Source of the DNA: Ascidia mentula | Lineage: Eukaryota > Chordata > Ascidiacea > Phlebobranchia > Ascidiidae | Assembly (NCBI GenBank): GCA_947561715.1 | Contig: OX387203.1 | Span: 16,802,001 to 16,866,000, forward strand | DNA: 64,000 nucleotides | Reading direction: 5' to 3' | Shown: piece after piece, positions 36,428-47,160 of the stretch | Numbering within the stretch: the stretch's first letter is position 1 | Layout of the letters: each line of letters begins with the position of its first letter | Notes under the pieces: model-generated | Told to the model about the DNA's origin: nothing | Database searches by the model: none | The model's input: the letters and a program-made list of their open reading frames with translations, nothing else | Translations under genes and position numbers: made by a program

Positions 36428-36509
36428 GACGAGGTGGCCGAGTGGTTAAGGCGTTGGACTGCTAATCCATTGTGCTCTGCACGCGTGGGTTCGAATCCCA
36501 TCCTCGTCG
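36428..36509 (+). tRNA. tRNA-Ser-GCT: tRNA-Ser(GCT), unit 31
   Basis: A-to-T change at the top of the anticodon stem; otherwise consensus. Confidence 0.9.
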
Positions 36510-36596
36510 ATTGCAGTTGCAGTTTTGCAGCGGTTCACGCTACTGTTCCATAGTTTTAACATCAATTGGAAAAATCACAAACCGCGCAAATTAAAG

Positions 36597-36684
36597 TCCG
36601 AACCGGATTCGAACCAGTGACCTATGTATTTCTGACAAGCTCAGCCGCTACAATCCACCGCTCTACCAACTGAGCTATCGAAGG
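36597..36684 (-). pseudogene. tRNA-Tyr(GTA) pseudogene, unit 31
   Basis: A 3-bp deletion removes part of the 3' acceptor strand, and the anticodon loop has C32 to T. The D arm, intron and T arm are still recognisable. Confidence 0.75.
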
Positions 36685-37385
36685 ATGTTGCAAACAGTCT
36701 TATTTGTTTTATGTATATGAGAGTTGGTGTTTCAGACAACAAAATTGCTGATCAAACTATTTCTTCCCACGAAGAATGTCTTCAAAACAATTTACCTCAT
36801 ATACAAGTTAAGTATTCACAGCTCTGACACTAATCCACCAAATAAAGTTTGTTTTTCAACACGATTTTCTATGAAACATTCATCACATCAAGATGATAAT
36901 TAAGTACATGTTTTGGCCGAACGATAAGTCTATTGGTTAGGGCCATGGGCAACTAATTCTTTGCACTCTGCACGTGGGGTACCGAATCTCACACTCGTCG
37001 TATTTGCTGTCGTTTTGGTTACAAAGATATCACTCAGGTTTTTTTTGCTCTGAGATAAACTGTTTTTTATAACAAAAAATGTTTCGTCATCGCCTGAACC
37101 CATTGCATCCTGCCTCTGCACTGCAATAATCTTGTGAAACTAGTTATACTTACGCATACTTTGTCAAAAGTACTTTTACCTAAACTGCCTGGAACTTCAG
37201 ATGTATTTGGAACAAACTATACCGGCCCCCCAAAACAACTATGGAATGATGTGGCAACCCATCTACCAATTTTGGGGGAAATCAATTTAATGTAATTTTT
37301 AAATGAAATAAAATTGGTTCTAAAAGGACAATATTTTTTCAAACAAATCTTGCATAAATATTTCATTTAACGCAAGGTTTTGGCC

Positions 37386-37439
37386 GACGAGGTGGCCGAG
37401 AGTTTAAGACGATGGACTGCTAATCCATTGTCCTCGTCG
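37386..37439 (+). pseudogene. tRNA-Ser(GCT) pseudogene with internal deletion
   Basis: Both ends of the gene and the GCT anticodon arm are present, but 28 nt covering most of the variable arm and the T arm are missing. Confidence 0.8.
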
Positions 37440-37521
37440 ATTGCAGTTGCAGTTTCGCAGCGGTGCACGCTACTGTTGAACAGTTTTGACATTAATTGGA
37501 TAAATAACGAGCCATGCAAAG

Positions 37522-37612
37522 TCCTTCGCACCGGATTCGAACCAGGGACCTATGGATTTTTGACAAGCTCTGCCGCTACAGTCCTCCACTCTACCAACTG
37601 AGCTATCGAATG
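37522..37612 (-). pseudogene. tRNA-Tyr(GTA) remnant at array edge
   Basis: Full 91-nt length with an intron, but substitutions lie in the acceptor stem at both ends and in the anticodon stem. The gene ends exactly where the sequence flips into an inverted copy. Confidence 0.65.
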
Positions 37613-37995
37613 ACATGAAGGACATTATTTTGCTTGGTTTGTGATTTTCTTATTAATATTAAAAACATTGAACAGTAGCGTGCAACACCACTAAACTGCA
37701 ACTACAGTCGACGAGGATGGGATTCGAACCCACGCGTGCAGAGCACAATGGATTAGCAGTCCATCGCCTTAACCACTCGGCCACCTCGTCACACAAAATC
37801 ATGCGTTAAATGAAATATTTATGCGAGATTTGTTTGGAAAACATATTGTCTTGTTAGAACCAATTTTATTTGATTTATTAATGCCAGATACATTAAATTG
37901 ATTTCCACTAAACTTGACAGATGATTTTACACATCCTTCAATAGTTGTGTTGGTGGGTCGGTATAGTTTGTTACAAATACACCTGAAGTTTATGT
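37607..37995 (-). repeat. Inverted fragment of the tRNA unit
   Basis: Reverse complement of the unit from the Tyr 3' flank through tRNA-Ser into the Leu-Ser spacer. It is diverged (for example 'ttgcttggtttg' for 'ttgcgcggtttg') and is cut off at 37995 by the LTR of a gypsy element. Confidence 0.85.
37709..37790 (-). tRNA. tRNA-Ser-GCT: tRNA-Ser(GCT), inverted copy outside the array
   Basis: All 82 nt match the array consensus tRNA-Ser(GCT), although the flanks are strongly diverged. That contrast suggests selection or conversion keeping the gene intact. Confidence 0.93.
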
Positions 37996-38167
37996 TGTAG
38001 CGTTTCGGCTCCAGGTTTAACTAAGCTGCCTGAAACACCGGCACACGTCAGACTCCAGATCGTGTATTACAATGAATAGAAAACAAACAGTTACCAACAC
38101 AGTCGCATGATGGCAGTCATGGGCTAAACCTTTATACATGGGATATCATTGAAATACAAACACTACA
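37996..38167 (-). repeat. Ty3/gypsy 3' LTR, 172 bp
   Basis: Bounded by TGTAG and CTACA inverted ends. On the minus strand it is preceded by a purine-rich tract (GAAAGAGGAA, complement of 38168-38180) that could be the polypurine tract. It contains a TATAAAG motif and lies downstream of the integrase remnant in the same orientation. The matching 5' LTR was not found. Confidence 0.6.
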
Positions 38168-38241
38168 TTCCTCTTTCAATGAAATCAAACTTTGCCACAA
38201 AATAAAGTAAGATACCAATTCAAGTAATACCCCGCATGCAA

Positions 38242-39084
38242 TCATGACATATCGCAATCTTTGTACCTGGACGGCAAACGATGATCGCGTTGCGGTCTAT
38301 TAATTTTACCGGTTTCGCCATCGCTGGGTGTGTCAGAGTTATTGTGTTCATTCAACAGTTTTTTGACTTGGGTCACATTCCGCTTATAGCGCACACCATT
38401 GGCATCGACAATAACTAAACAATTTCCAAGTTTACGAACAACCTCATACACATTGGAACCAGTGAAGTTGACAATTTGTTTTTGTAGGGCAACTTCATTA
38501 AACCATTATGGTCAGGCGAAATGTCATTATACTTTGCATACCGTCGTGCATCACCATACACTTTTCCTTTTCAGTTTTTTATCACCGTCACGCTGGCGTA
38601 AAGCATCATTTTTTACAATAATCTCACCCGCAGTTTCGTTCGAATCTTGCGATTAAAAAGTAATTCAGCAGGGCTTACACCAGTAACAGCATGGGGTGTA
38701 GAACGGTACATCAACAAAAACGTGTAAATCTCATTGCGCCAATTATTGCCTTCGGCATGTGCAACACGCAACCGTTTCAAAAATCGTGGGATTTTGACGT
38801 TCTACTTCGCCCTTTGCTTGAGCCCACAGTGGTGTAACAGTTCGATAGTAAATTCCATTTTCACACAAGTAATGTTTGTACAAATCGCTAACAAATTGTG
38901 GCCCATTGTCACTGGTAATAGACAATGGCAAATCATGCCTCGCGAAAATTTTAACAAGACAGCTAATAATGTTAGCCGACGTGATTGATTTCATAATACT
39001 AATTTCGTAGTAACGACTGTAATAATCAATAACTACCAAAATATATTCGCCCGACGGAAAGGGTCCCAGCATATCAACAGCTAA
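38242..39084 (-). pseudogene. Ty3/gypsy integrase and pol C-terminus, decayed
   Basis: On the minus strand, starting at 39082, the frame shows an integrase core (AVDMLGPFP, VVIDYYSRY, SDNGPQF). After a frameshift near 38780 come YRSTPHAVTGVSPAELLF and then the pol tail (YEVVRKLGN...YKRNVTQVKKL). Stops and frameshifts show it is dead. The reading frame is cut at its upstream end by the inverted end of the DNA transposon at 39085 and resumes at 47161. Confidence 0.85.
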
Positions 39085-39337
39085 CCCAGCAAACATCAAA
39101 CGTGGAAGGAACGTTTTTGTTACGTTGACTTTTGGTTGAAACGTTCATTAACGTAAATCGAACCAAAAAATTTTTACTGGTTGCATGTTTTCCAAATATT
39201 AACGTTGATTCTACGTTTCCTTTCTACGTTTTTTGAACCAACCAAATATCAGCGTTGAACTAACGTAGGAAATGAACGTCTTCTAAACCTAACCTAATTC
39301 CAACGTTCTTTTGTTGTTAATCGCAAAACGTTGTATC

Positions 39338-41310
39338 AACCAACCAAAACCTAACGTTTATTGAATGTTGTTATGATAACGTTATAATAAACAACCAAAC
39401 ATCAACGTTATTCTAATGTTATCGGAAAAACAAAAAATCAACCAACCAAAACCTAACGTTTATTGAATGTTGTTATGATAACGTTGTAATAAAGAACCAA
39501 ACATCAACGTTATTCCAATGTTATCGGGAAAACAAAAAATCAACCAACCAAAACCTAACGTTTATTAAACGTTGTTATGATAACGTTATAATAAAGAACC
39601 AAACATCAACGTTATTCTAATGTTATCGGAAAAACAAAAAATCAACCAACCAAAACCTAACGTTTATTAAACGTTGTTATGATAACGTTATAATAAAGAA
39701 CCAAACATCAACGTTATTCTAATGTTATCGGAAAAACAAAAAATCAACCAACCAAAACCTAACGTTTATTAAACGTTGTTATGATAACGTTATAATAAAG
39801 AACCAAACATCAACGTTATTCTAATGTTATCGGAAAAACAAAAAATCAACCAACCACAACCTAACGTTTATTGAACGTTGTTATGATAACGTTATAATAA
39901 AGAACCAAACATCAACGTTATTCCAATGTTATCGGAAAAACAAAAAATCAACCAACCAAAACCTAACGTTTATTGAACGTTGTTATGATAACGTTATAAT
40001 AAAGAACCAAACATCAACGTTATTCTAATGTTATCGGAAAAACAAAAAATCAACCAACCACAACCTAACGTTTATTGAACGTTGTTATGATAACGTAATA
40101 ATAAAGAACCAAACATCAACGTTATTCTAATGTTATCGGAAAAACAAAAAATCAATCAACCAAAACCTAACGTTCATTGAACGTTGTTATGATAACGTTA
40201 TAATAAAGAACCAAACATTAACGTTATTCTAATGTTATCGGAAAAACAAAAAATCAATCAACCAAAACCTAACGTTCATTGAACGTTGTTATGATAACGT
40301 TATAATAAAGAACCAAACATCAACGTTATTCTAATGTTATCGGAAAAACAAAAAATCAACCAACCAAAACCTAACGTTTATTGAACGTTGTTATGATAAC
40401 GTTATAATAAAGAACCAAACATCAACGTTATTCTAATGTTATCGGAAAAACAAAAAATCAACCAACCAAAACCTAACGTTTATTGAACGTTGTTATGATA
40501 ACGTAATAATAAAGAACCAAACATCAACGTTATTCTAATGTTATCGGAAAAACAAAAAAATCAACCAACCAAAACCTAACGTTTATTGAATGTTGTTATG
40601 ATAACGTTATAATAAACAACCAAACATCAACGTTATTCTAATGTTATCGGAAAAACAAAAAATCAACCAACCACAACCTAACGTTTATTGAACGTTGTTA
40701 CGATAACGTAATAATAAAGAACCAAACATCAACGTTATTCTAATGTTATCGGAAAAACAAAAAATCAATCAACCAAAACCTAACGTTCATTGAACGTTGT
40801 TATGATAACGTTATAATAAAGAACCAAACATCAACGTTATTCTAATGTTATCGGAAAAACAAAAAATCAACCAACCACAACCTAACGTTTATTGAACGTT
40901 GTTATGATAACGTAATAATAAAGAACCAAACATCAACGTTATTCTAATGTTATCGGAAAAACAAAAAATCAACCAACCAAAACCTAACGTTTATTGAATG
41001 TTGTTATGATAACGTTATAATAAAGAACCAAACATCAACGTTATTCCAATGTTATCGGGAAAACAAAAAATCAACCAACCAAACCCTAACGTTCATTAAA
41101 TGTTGTTATGATAACGTTATAATAAAGAACCAAACATCAACGTTATTCTAATGTTATCGGAAAAACAAAAAAATCAACCAACCAAAACCTAACGTTTATT
41201 GAATGTTGTCATGACAACGTTATAATAAAGAACCAAACATCAACGTTATTCCAATGTTATCGGAATGACGAAAAAATAACCAACCGATGCGTAACGTTTA
41301 TAGAATGTTT
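39338..41310. repeat. 102-bp AACGTT minisatellite, ~19 copies
   Basis: Period 102 bp, counted from successive 'aaacctaacg' motifs at 39347, 39449, 39551 and 39653. Each unit has three or four ACGTT or AACGTT motifs. Copies differ by a few substitutions, with variants recurring in a mixed order. It lies about 250 bp inside the left transposon end, and the intervening 39097-39337 is also ACGTT-rich. Confidence 0.93.
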
Positions 41311-41340
41311 GTTAAATAATTGCGCGTCAATGTTAACGCA

Positions 41341-41814
41341 ACAAGGACGTTGACTTGACATATAAATAAATAAATAATTAATTGCGAGTATTATAGCAGG
41401 TTAATGTTATCATAATTAAGAGGTTTATCTCATACCATGTCTTTTCATATCAGAATGACTGTTTGATACCAAATAAAAAAGGTGTTGTGAAATATCATTA
41501 AAGTTTGAGGCACAAAGTCAAATAGCAAACATAACTTTTTTCATTTTTTGGCCGAAAAGCGTTTCACATGGGAATAACGTATTATCAGTCAAAATCTGAC
41601 AGTTGTTTACGCTTCAGATATTTCTTTGCCCAACGTCGACCGACTCCCACGGCAACAATTCTAGTACAATGGAGGGGACAATTTTTTAGGGTTGCCATTC
41701 ATCAGGAAATTTTGCTTTAATTGAAATCAAACTAACCCCTAAAATACAAACATTCCCATTACAGCGATTACATATAGGCATGCATCATTCGTTTATACTG
41801 ATTGAAAATAATGT
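41341..41814. other. Transposon interior without recognised features
   Basis: AT-rich sequence between the 102-bp and 199-bp arrays. I see no gene or repeat in it. Confidence 0.5.
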
Positions 41815-43945
41815 TAAAATAATAATAGGTTTGCTATCGACTGGCACATTGATATGCTTGGTCGCTTGTCTCTCAAAGGCCAATTGAAATAAAAGGAATC
41901 GGGTTTTACAGTTCAACTCCGAATAGTGTGTTGTAATACTGTGCAAAATTTTGTTTCGATTGAAGTTGAAACAAAGGAATGAGAGACTGACAACTTGATT
42001 GAACGCGAAGGGCACGACCCGCGCGGTTTGGTATCTACTGTTGGCACATTAAAATACTTGGTCGCTTGGCTCTCAGAAGCGAATTAAAATAAATGAAATC
42101 GGGTTTTACAGTTCAACTCCAAATAGTGTGTTGTAATACTGTGCAACATTTTGTTTCGATCAAAGTTGAAACAAACGAATGAGAGACTGACAACTTGATT
42201 GAACACGAAGGCATGACCCGCGCGGTTTGGTATCTACTGTTGGCACATAAAAATACTTGGTCGCTTGGATCTTAAAGGCCAATTAAAATAAAATCAATCG
42301 GGTTTTACAGTTCAACTCCGAATAGTGTGTCGTAATACTGTGCAAAATTTTGTTTCGATTGAAGTTGAAACCAACGCCTGAGAGACTGACAACTTGATTG
42401 AACGCAAAGGCACGACCCGCGCGGTTTGGTATCTACTGCCGGCACGTTAACATGCTTGGTCGCTTGTCTTTCAAGAGCCAATTGAAATAAATGAAATCGG
42501 GTTTTACAGTTCAACTCCGAATATTGTGTTGTAATACTGTGCAAAATTTTGTTTCGATTGAAGTTGAAACAAACGAATGAGAGACTGACAACTTGATTGA
42601 ACACGAAGGCACGACCCGCGCGGTTTGGTATCTACTGCCGGCAGGTTAACATGCTTGGTCGCTTGTCTTTCAAAAGCCAATTGAAATGAAAGAAATCGGT
42701 TTTTGCTGTTCAACTCCGAATAGAGAGTTGTAATACTGTACAAAATTTTGTTTCGATTGAAGTTGAAACAAACGCCTGAGAGACTGACAACTTGATTGAA
42801 CGCGAAGGCACGACCCGCGCGGTTTGGTATCTACTGCCGGCAGGTTAACATGCTTGGTCGCTTGTCTTTCAAAAGCCAATTGAAATGAAAGAAATCGGTT
42901 TTTGCTGTTCAACTCCGAATAGAGTGTTGTAATACTGTACAAAATTTTGTTTCGATTGAAGTTGAAACAAACGCCTGAGAGACTGACAACTTGATTGAAC
43001 GCGAAGGCACGACCCGCGCGGTTTGGTATCTACTGCCGGCACGTTAACATGCTTGGTCGCTTGTCTTTCAAAAGCCAATTGAAATGAAAGAAATCGGGTT
43101 TTACAGTTCAACTCCGAATAGTGTGTTGTAATACTGTGCAAAATTTTGTTTCGATTGAAGTTGAAACAAACGCCTGAGAGACTGACAACTTGATTGAACG
43201 CGAAGGCACGACCCGCGCGGTTTGGTATCTACTGCCGGCACGTTAACATGCTTGGTCGCTTGTCTTTCAAGAGCCAATTGAAATAAATGAAATCGGGTTT
43301 TACAGTTCAACTCCGAATATTGTGTTGTAATACTGTGCAAAATTTTGTTTCGATTGAAGTTGAAACAAACGAATGAGAGACTGACAACTTGATTGAACAC
43401 GAAGGCACGACCCGCGCGGTTTGGTATCTACTGCCGGCAGGTTAACATGCTTGGTCGCTTGTCTTTCAAAAGCCAATTGAAATGAAAGAAATCGGTTTTG
43501 CTGTTCAACTCCGAATAGAGTGTTGTAATACTGTGCAAAATTTTGTTTCGATTGAAGTTGAAACAAACGCCTGAGAGACTGACAACTTGATTGAACGCGA
43601 AGGCACGACCCGCGCGGTTTGGTATCTACTGCCGGCACGTTAACATGCTTGGTCGCTTGTCTTTCAAGAGCCAATTGAAATAAATGAAATCGGGTTTTAC
43701 AGTTCAACTCCGAATATTGTGTTGTAATACTGTGCAAAATTTTGTTTCGATTGAAGTTGAAACAAACGAATGAGAGACTGACAACTTGATTGAACACGAA
43801 GGCACGACCCGCGCGGTTTGGTATCTACTGCCGGCAGGTTAACATGCTTGGTCGCTTGTCTTTCAAAAGCCAATTGAAATGAAAGAAATCGGTTTTTGCC
43901 CTTCAACTCCGAATAGAGTGTTGTAATACTGTGCAAAACTTTTAT
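41815..43945. repeat. 199-bp tandem satellite, ~10-11 copies
   Basis: Period 199 bp in the well-conserved part, measured between 'gcacgacccgcgcggtttgg' motifs at 43206 and 43405. The left copies (41815-42300) are more diverged. Open frames across it on the minus strand are periodic by-products of a unit length not divisible by three, not genes. The array breaks off at about 43940 inside a unit. Confidence 0.92.
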
Positions 43946-44104
43946 GATGTGATAGTGGAGAACCCTTTCCAAAATTCTATATACCGTAAACGTAACCAAA
44001 CTGCTCCTGTATGGCTATATCGAAATGGGACTAAATCAGTTGTTTTTCGAGATTTGTAAAGATTAAATTGTCATATACGCAATACTTCGTCCTATACAAA
44101 ACCC

Positions 44105-44600
44105 AGTTCGAAAAATTTCACATTCCTTGCGACACCACACACTGTGATTAATTGGGCTCTCCACCGCGGACCTCGCTACGCTTCGTCCCTTGTGGATTTG
44201 CCTTAGCGTGTGGTCGAAGACCTCAAAGGCGACAACGGACAATGGACAGCGCACCACATACCTCACGTTTTCGCATAAGAAAATTTGCACGTTGACTTTC
44301 CTTGTTGTGCAGGGAACAACATTGTTTGATTGCAATAACAGTTTTTGTACCGCATTTTTGGTTTTATTTCTAGCAAACGATTAGGACATGGTTAGTAGCC
44401 TATCATTTATTATCGTATCTTCCTGTTTATGTTACACTGAATTTAAGGGTTTTGGCGCTATCTGGCCCGTCGCGGCTTGTGGGAGTGAAGCCGGTTGGCG
44501 GGAATGTTTTTCAAAGTACTGTTGGGTTCCTCTCGGGAGGGACATTATTGATTTTGGTTATGAGTCAAAGTTATGGTTAGCCTTAACCCTTTCGTAAAAT
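44105..44600. repeat. Duplicated module, first copy
   Basis: Shares with 44983-45255 the run 'ttccttgcgacaccacacac', a 'cttgt.gatttgcc' block, and a second block beginning 'tttggcgctatctgg' and ending 'gatggttagcc' or 'ttatggttagcc'. This copy has about 160 bp extra between the two blocks. Non-coding as far as I can see. Confidence 0.75.
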
Positions 44601-44982
44601 ATTTTTTAGCAAAATAAATCCAATTGTCATTTAAAAAAATAACTATAAAAATTAGAAACTTGCTTCAATAATGACCTAAAAAGACATCGTGCTTAAAGCT
44701 AGCCAGTGCGTTTTATTTTCACTTTTTGAAGTTAACTGGTTTAGTTTTTCAACAAGTTGTATAACGCATGTTAATCTTAAAGTTTGTCCCAAGAAAAAAA
44801 CTCTGTCAGCGCACGCAAGTGTACAAAGAGTAATTGCGGGCCACCGCAAAATAGTTTATATTTGTGCTTTTTATTGACTGCAGGTTTTATTTAGAAATAA
44901 GAACCAGGGCCGGTCATTTATACGGAGCCATACACGCATGAATTGTATTTTCGAGTTCGACTAAAAGCCATTTCGACAAATT

Positions 44983-45255
44983 CTGTATTCCTTGCGACAC
45001 CACACACTGTGATTAATTGGGGCTGTCCACCGACCTCGCTATAGTTTGTCCCTTGTCGATTTGCCACAGCGTGGGGTCGCAAGTCGACAACGCACCGCAT
45101 CACATATTTGCAAAAGAACATTTGGCGCTATCTGGGCTTGCCGCGGCCTGTGGGAGTGGAGCCGGTTGGCGGGAAAGTTTTTCAAAGTACGGTTGGATTC
45201 CTCTCAGGAGGGATATTATTGGCTGCGAGTTGAACTGATGGTTAGCCTCAAGTCA
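44983..45255. repeat. Duplicated module, second copy
   Basis: Compact form of the 44105-44600 module. The contiguous blocks suggest the first copy carries an insertion or this one a deletion. Confidence 0.75.
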
Positions 45256-45410
45256 TGTCAGAAATAATATCAGAGTATACCATAGCATAACCTCAGAACA
45301 CATAATTTGTTTAGTGCTATATAGCAAATTTTGTGTTTTGTAATGACTGTTGATTTACACAGGTTGTTTTGCAGCTTAAAGTAATTTGCTGGTTAAAGTT
45401 GACAATAAAA

Positions 45411-46035
45411 GTTCCATGGCAAATGAAAGACAATGTGATCCGCTTGAGAAAGTAAGTAAATCATTTTATATTAATGCACAGATTGTTGTTATATTTTCAT
45501 ATGTTTTGCAGATTAATGACCAATGAAGCAATGGCACAACTTAGCATGAAAGGAAGCCATGGAAAAAGAACTTTCACCACAGCATAACTGTATAAAGTGG
45601 TGAGTGAAACATCAACATTTCAGCTATGCTCAAGGGACAAACCAAGGTCCATCACTATTAGTTTGGGGTTGTTCAAATAAAATTGCTTTTTGAGAAACCT
45701 TAATAGATCATTAGATATTTGCTTTTAGATGTTTTCTAATACAACTTGGTGGGGTTGTGGCAATAAGAAAAATATGTTTTAAAGAAAAAAAATCTTTTAA
45801 CAACCTATATGAAACACGCTTTAGTATGTGAAATATAGCAGCAGTTCTTTGGCAGAACAACAACCATGATTTGTTTTGTTACAAAAAGTAATGCGAACTT
45901 TTTACAGATTACATGATGAGGTGCAGCTCGACCACCAAAAAAGAAATAAACGCTTATTGGTGGACTGCTTTCAAGTTCGCCCCGTTTAGAAAATCGTCTT
46001 TGTGTGCATCTTCAGACGACTCGTTGTCGCAATAA
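45411..46035 (+). pseudogene. DUF4806-like domain, three exons, decayed
   Basis: Putative exons: up to 45451 (MKDNVIRLRK, donor gtaagt), 45512-45603 (LMTNEAMAQLSMKGSHGKR and so on; acceptor tttgcag) and 45908-46035 (TTKKEINAYWW...FKFAPFRKSS, ending TAA). The pattern 'L-TNE-A...GKR-F...LYKVV' followed by 'KKEI...APFRK' resembles the C-terminal DUF4806 domain found in many invertebrate and fish predicted proteins; this is recall, not a search. An in-frame TAA at 45585 breaks the second exon. A polyadenylation signal AATAAA at 46064 follows the last stop. Upstream exons were not recognised. It lies inside the DNA transposon and may be captured or element-borne. Confidence 0.5.
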
Positions 46036-46239
46036 GGTTATATGTGTTTGTATAATGTATTCTAATAAATACACTTCTGGAAATATTGTGTACCTATGAT
46101 GGAGCTCCAATGTCAAGGTGCAGAGTTTTAACTCAACAGCTATTGTGTATTGGTTATCAGTTTGCGTCTACTACTGGGAAAAGGTTTTACGTTTTCAGAA
46201 CAAAACAAACACAAGCTGAGCAACAAACGAAAACTTGAA

Positions 46240-47110
46240 AGTTACATTAGCTCAGCAACGTTCTACAAACAAACAAAAAACAACGTTAAGAAAACGTCCA
46301 TCGAGTTACGTTGATCCAATGTTGCCCAATTTACGTTAACAAAACTTTAAAAATCAACCTCGTGGTAACGCGATAACAACGTTATGATTCTAATCAGATT
46401 TAAACGTTTAAAAAACCTCCATCAAAATACGTTGATGTAATGTTGCTCAAATTACGCAAAAAAAACTTCCAAAATCAACCTTTTGGTAACGTGATAACAA
46501 CGTTATGATTCTAATCAGATTTCAACGTTTAAAACACATTCATCAAATTACGTTGATGTAACGTTGCTCAAATTACGTAAAAAAAACTTTCAAAATCAAC
46601 CTTTTGGTAACGTGATAACAACGTTATGATTCTAATCAGATTTTAACGTTTAAAAAACATTCATCAAATTACGTTGATGTAATGTTGCTCTAATTACGTA
46701 AAAAAAACTTCCAAAATCAACCTCGTGGTAACGCGATAACAACGTTAGGATTCTAATCAGATTTAAACGTTTAAAAAACCTCCATCAAATAACGTTGATC
46801 CAATGTTGCTCAAAATACGTTAAAAAACCTTTCAAAATCAACCTCGTGGTAACACGATAACAACGTTATGTTGCTAATGAGATTTCAACGTTTAAAAAAC
46901 ATTCGTCAAAATACGTTGATGTAATGTTGCTCAAATTACGTTAAAAAACCTTTCAAAATCAACTTCGTGGTAACACGATAACAACGTTATGATTCTAATG
47001 AGATTTCAACGTTGAAAAAACATTCATCAAATTACGTTGATCTAATGTTGCTCAAATTACGTTAAAAAACCTTTCAAAATCAACCTCGTAGAAACAAATT
47101 TTCAACGTTG
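46240..47110. repeat. 121-bp AACGTT minisatellite, ~7 copies
   Basis: Period 121 bp, counted from 'ggtaac' motifs at 46364, 46485, 46606, 46727, 46848 and 46969. It shares the core AACGTTAT..TTCTAAT with the 102-bp array at the other end, so the two arrays are related. It lies within 50 bp of the right transposon end. Confidence 0.92.
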
Positions 47111-47160
47111 TGGTTAGAACCAACTTCATACGTTACTTAAACGTAAGAATGTTTGCTGGG

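Larger units (their letters stand above)
1..37056. repeat. Tandem tRNA gene array, 31 complete units of ~1,195 bp
   Basis: Head-to-tail units, mostly exactly 1,195 bp (range 1,193-1,198), each with the order tRNA-Leu(CAG) minus, tRNA-Ser(GCT) plus, tRNA-Tyr(GTA) minus, decayed tRNA-Ser plus. The window opens inside the array. Neighbouring units differ by few substitutions, which implies homogenisation by unequal exchange or gene conversion. Two subfamilies are visible. Type A carries 'ccaatggag', 'ggcagaacg' and 'tgacgcaagg'; type B carries 'ccatcggag', 'ggccgaacg' and 'taacgcaagg'. Type B clusters in units 4-5, 11-14 and 21-29, sometimes switching within a unit. No protein gene is credible here. 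Multi-tRNA tandem repeats are known in other animals, for example the Xenopus 3.18-kb tDNA repeat. Confidence 0.97.
37057..37612. repeat. Degenerate terminal unit of the tRNA array
   Basis: A worn partial unit. The Leu gene is almost wholly deleted (only its 5' end remains near 37107-37115), the spacer is shortened, and tRNA-Ser and tRNA-Tyr remnants follow in the normal order. This marks the right edge of the array. Confidence 0.85.
39085..47160. mobile_element. 8,076-bp DNA transposon, CCCAGCAAACAT inverted ends
   Basis: The left end CCCAGCAAACAT (39085-39096) and right end ATGTTTGCTGGG (47149-47160) are perfect 12-bp inverted repeats; weaker symmetry with ACGT and AAGNAACGT extends inward to about 31 bp. 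The element is flanked by AA on both sides (39083-39084 and 47161-47162), a 2-bp target duplication. Removing the element and one AA rejoins the gypsy integrase frame exactly, so the boundaries are firm. Inside are two AACGTT-rich minisatellites, a 199-bp satellite, a duplicated module and a DUF4806-like exon set. No transposase was recognised, so it is probably non-autonomous or decayed. Superfamily unknown; subterminal repeats and a short target duplication recall EnSpm/CACTA, but the termini do not match CACTA. Confidence 0.85.

Noticed and set aside
1..37612. CRISPR-like reading of the regular repeats
   Set aside because: Units are 1.2 kb, contain tRNA genes and have no short-repeat/unique-spacer structure; the genome is animal.
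39338..41310. 102-bp AACGTT repeat as centromeric satellite or replication origin
   Set aside because: It sits wholly inside the inverted ends of one transposon, so an element-borne minisatellite is the simpler explanation.
42305..43999. Minus-strand frames of up to 165 codons with FQLAFERQATKHVN repeats
   Set aside because: Produced by the 199-bp satellite read in shifting frames. The repeat unit is not a multiple of three and shows no coding conservation.
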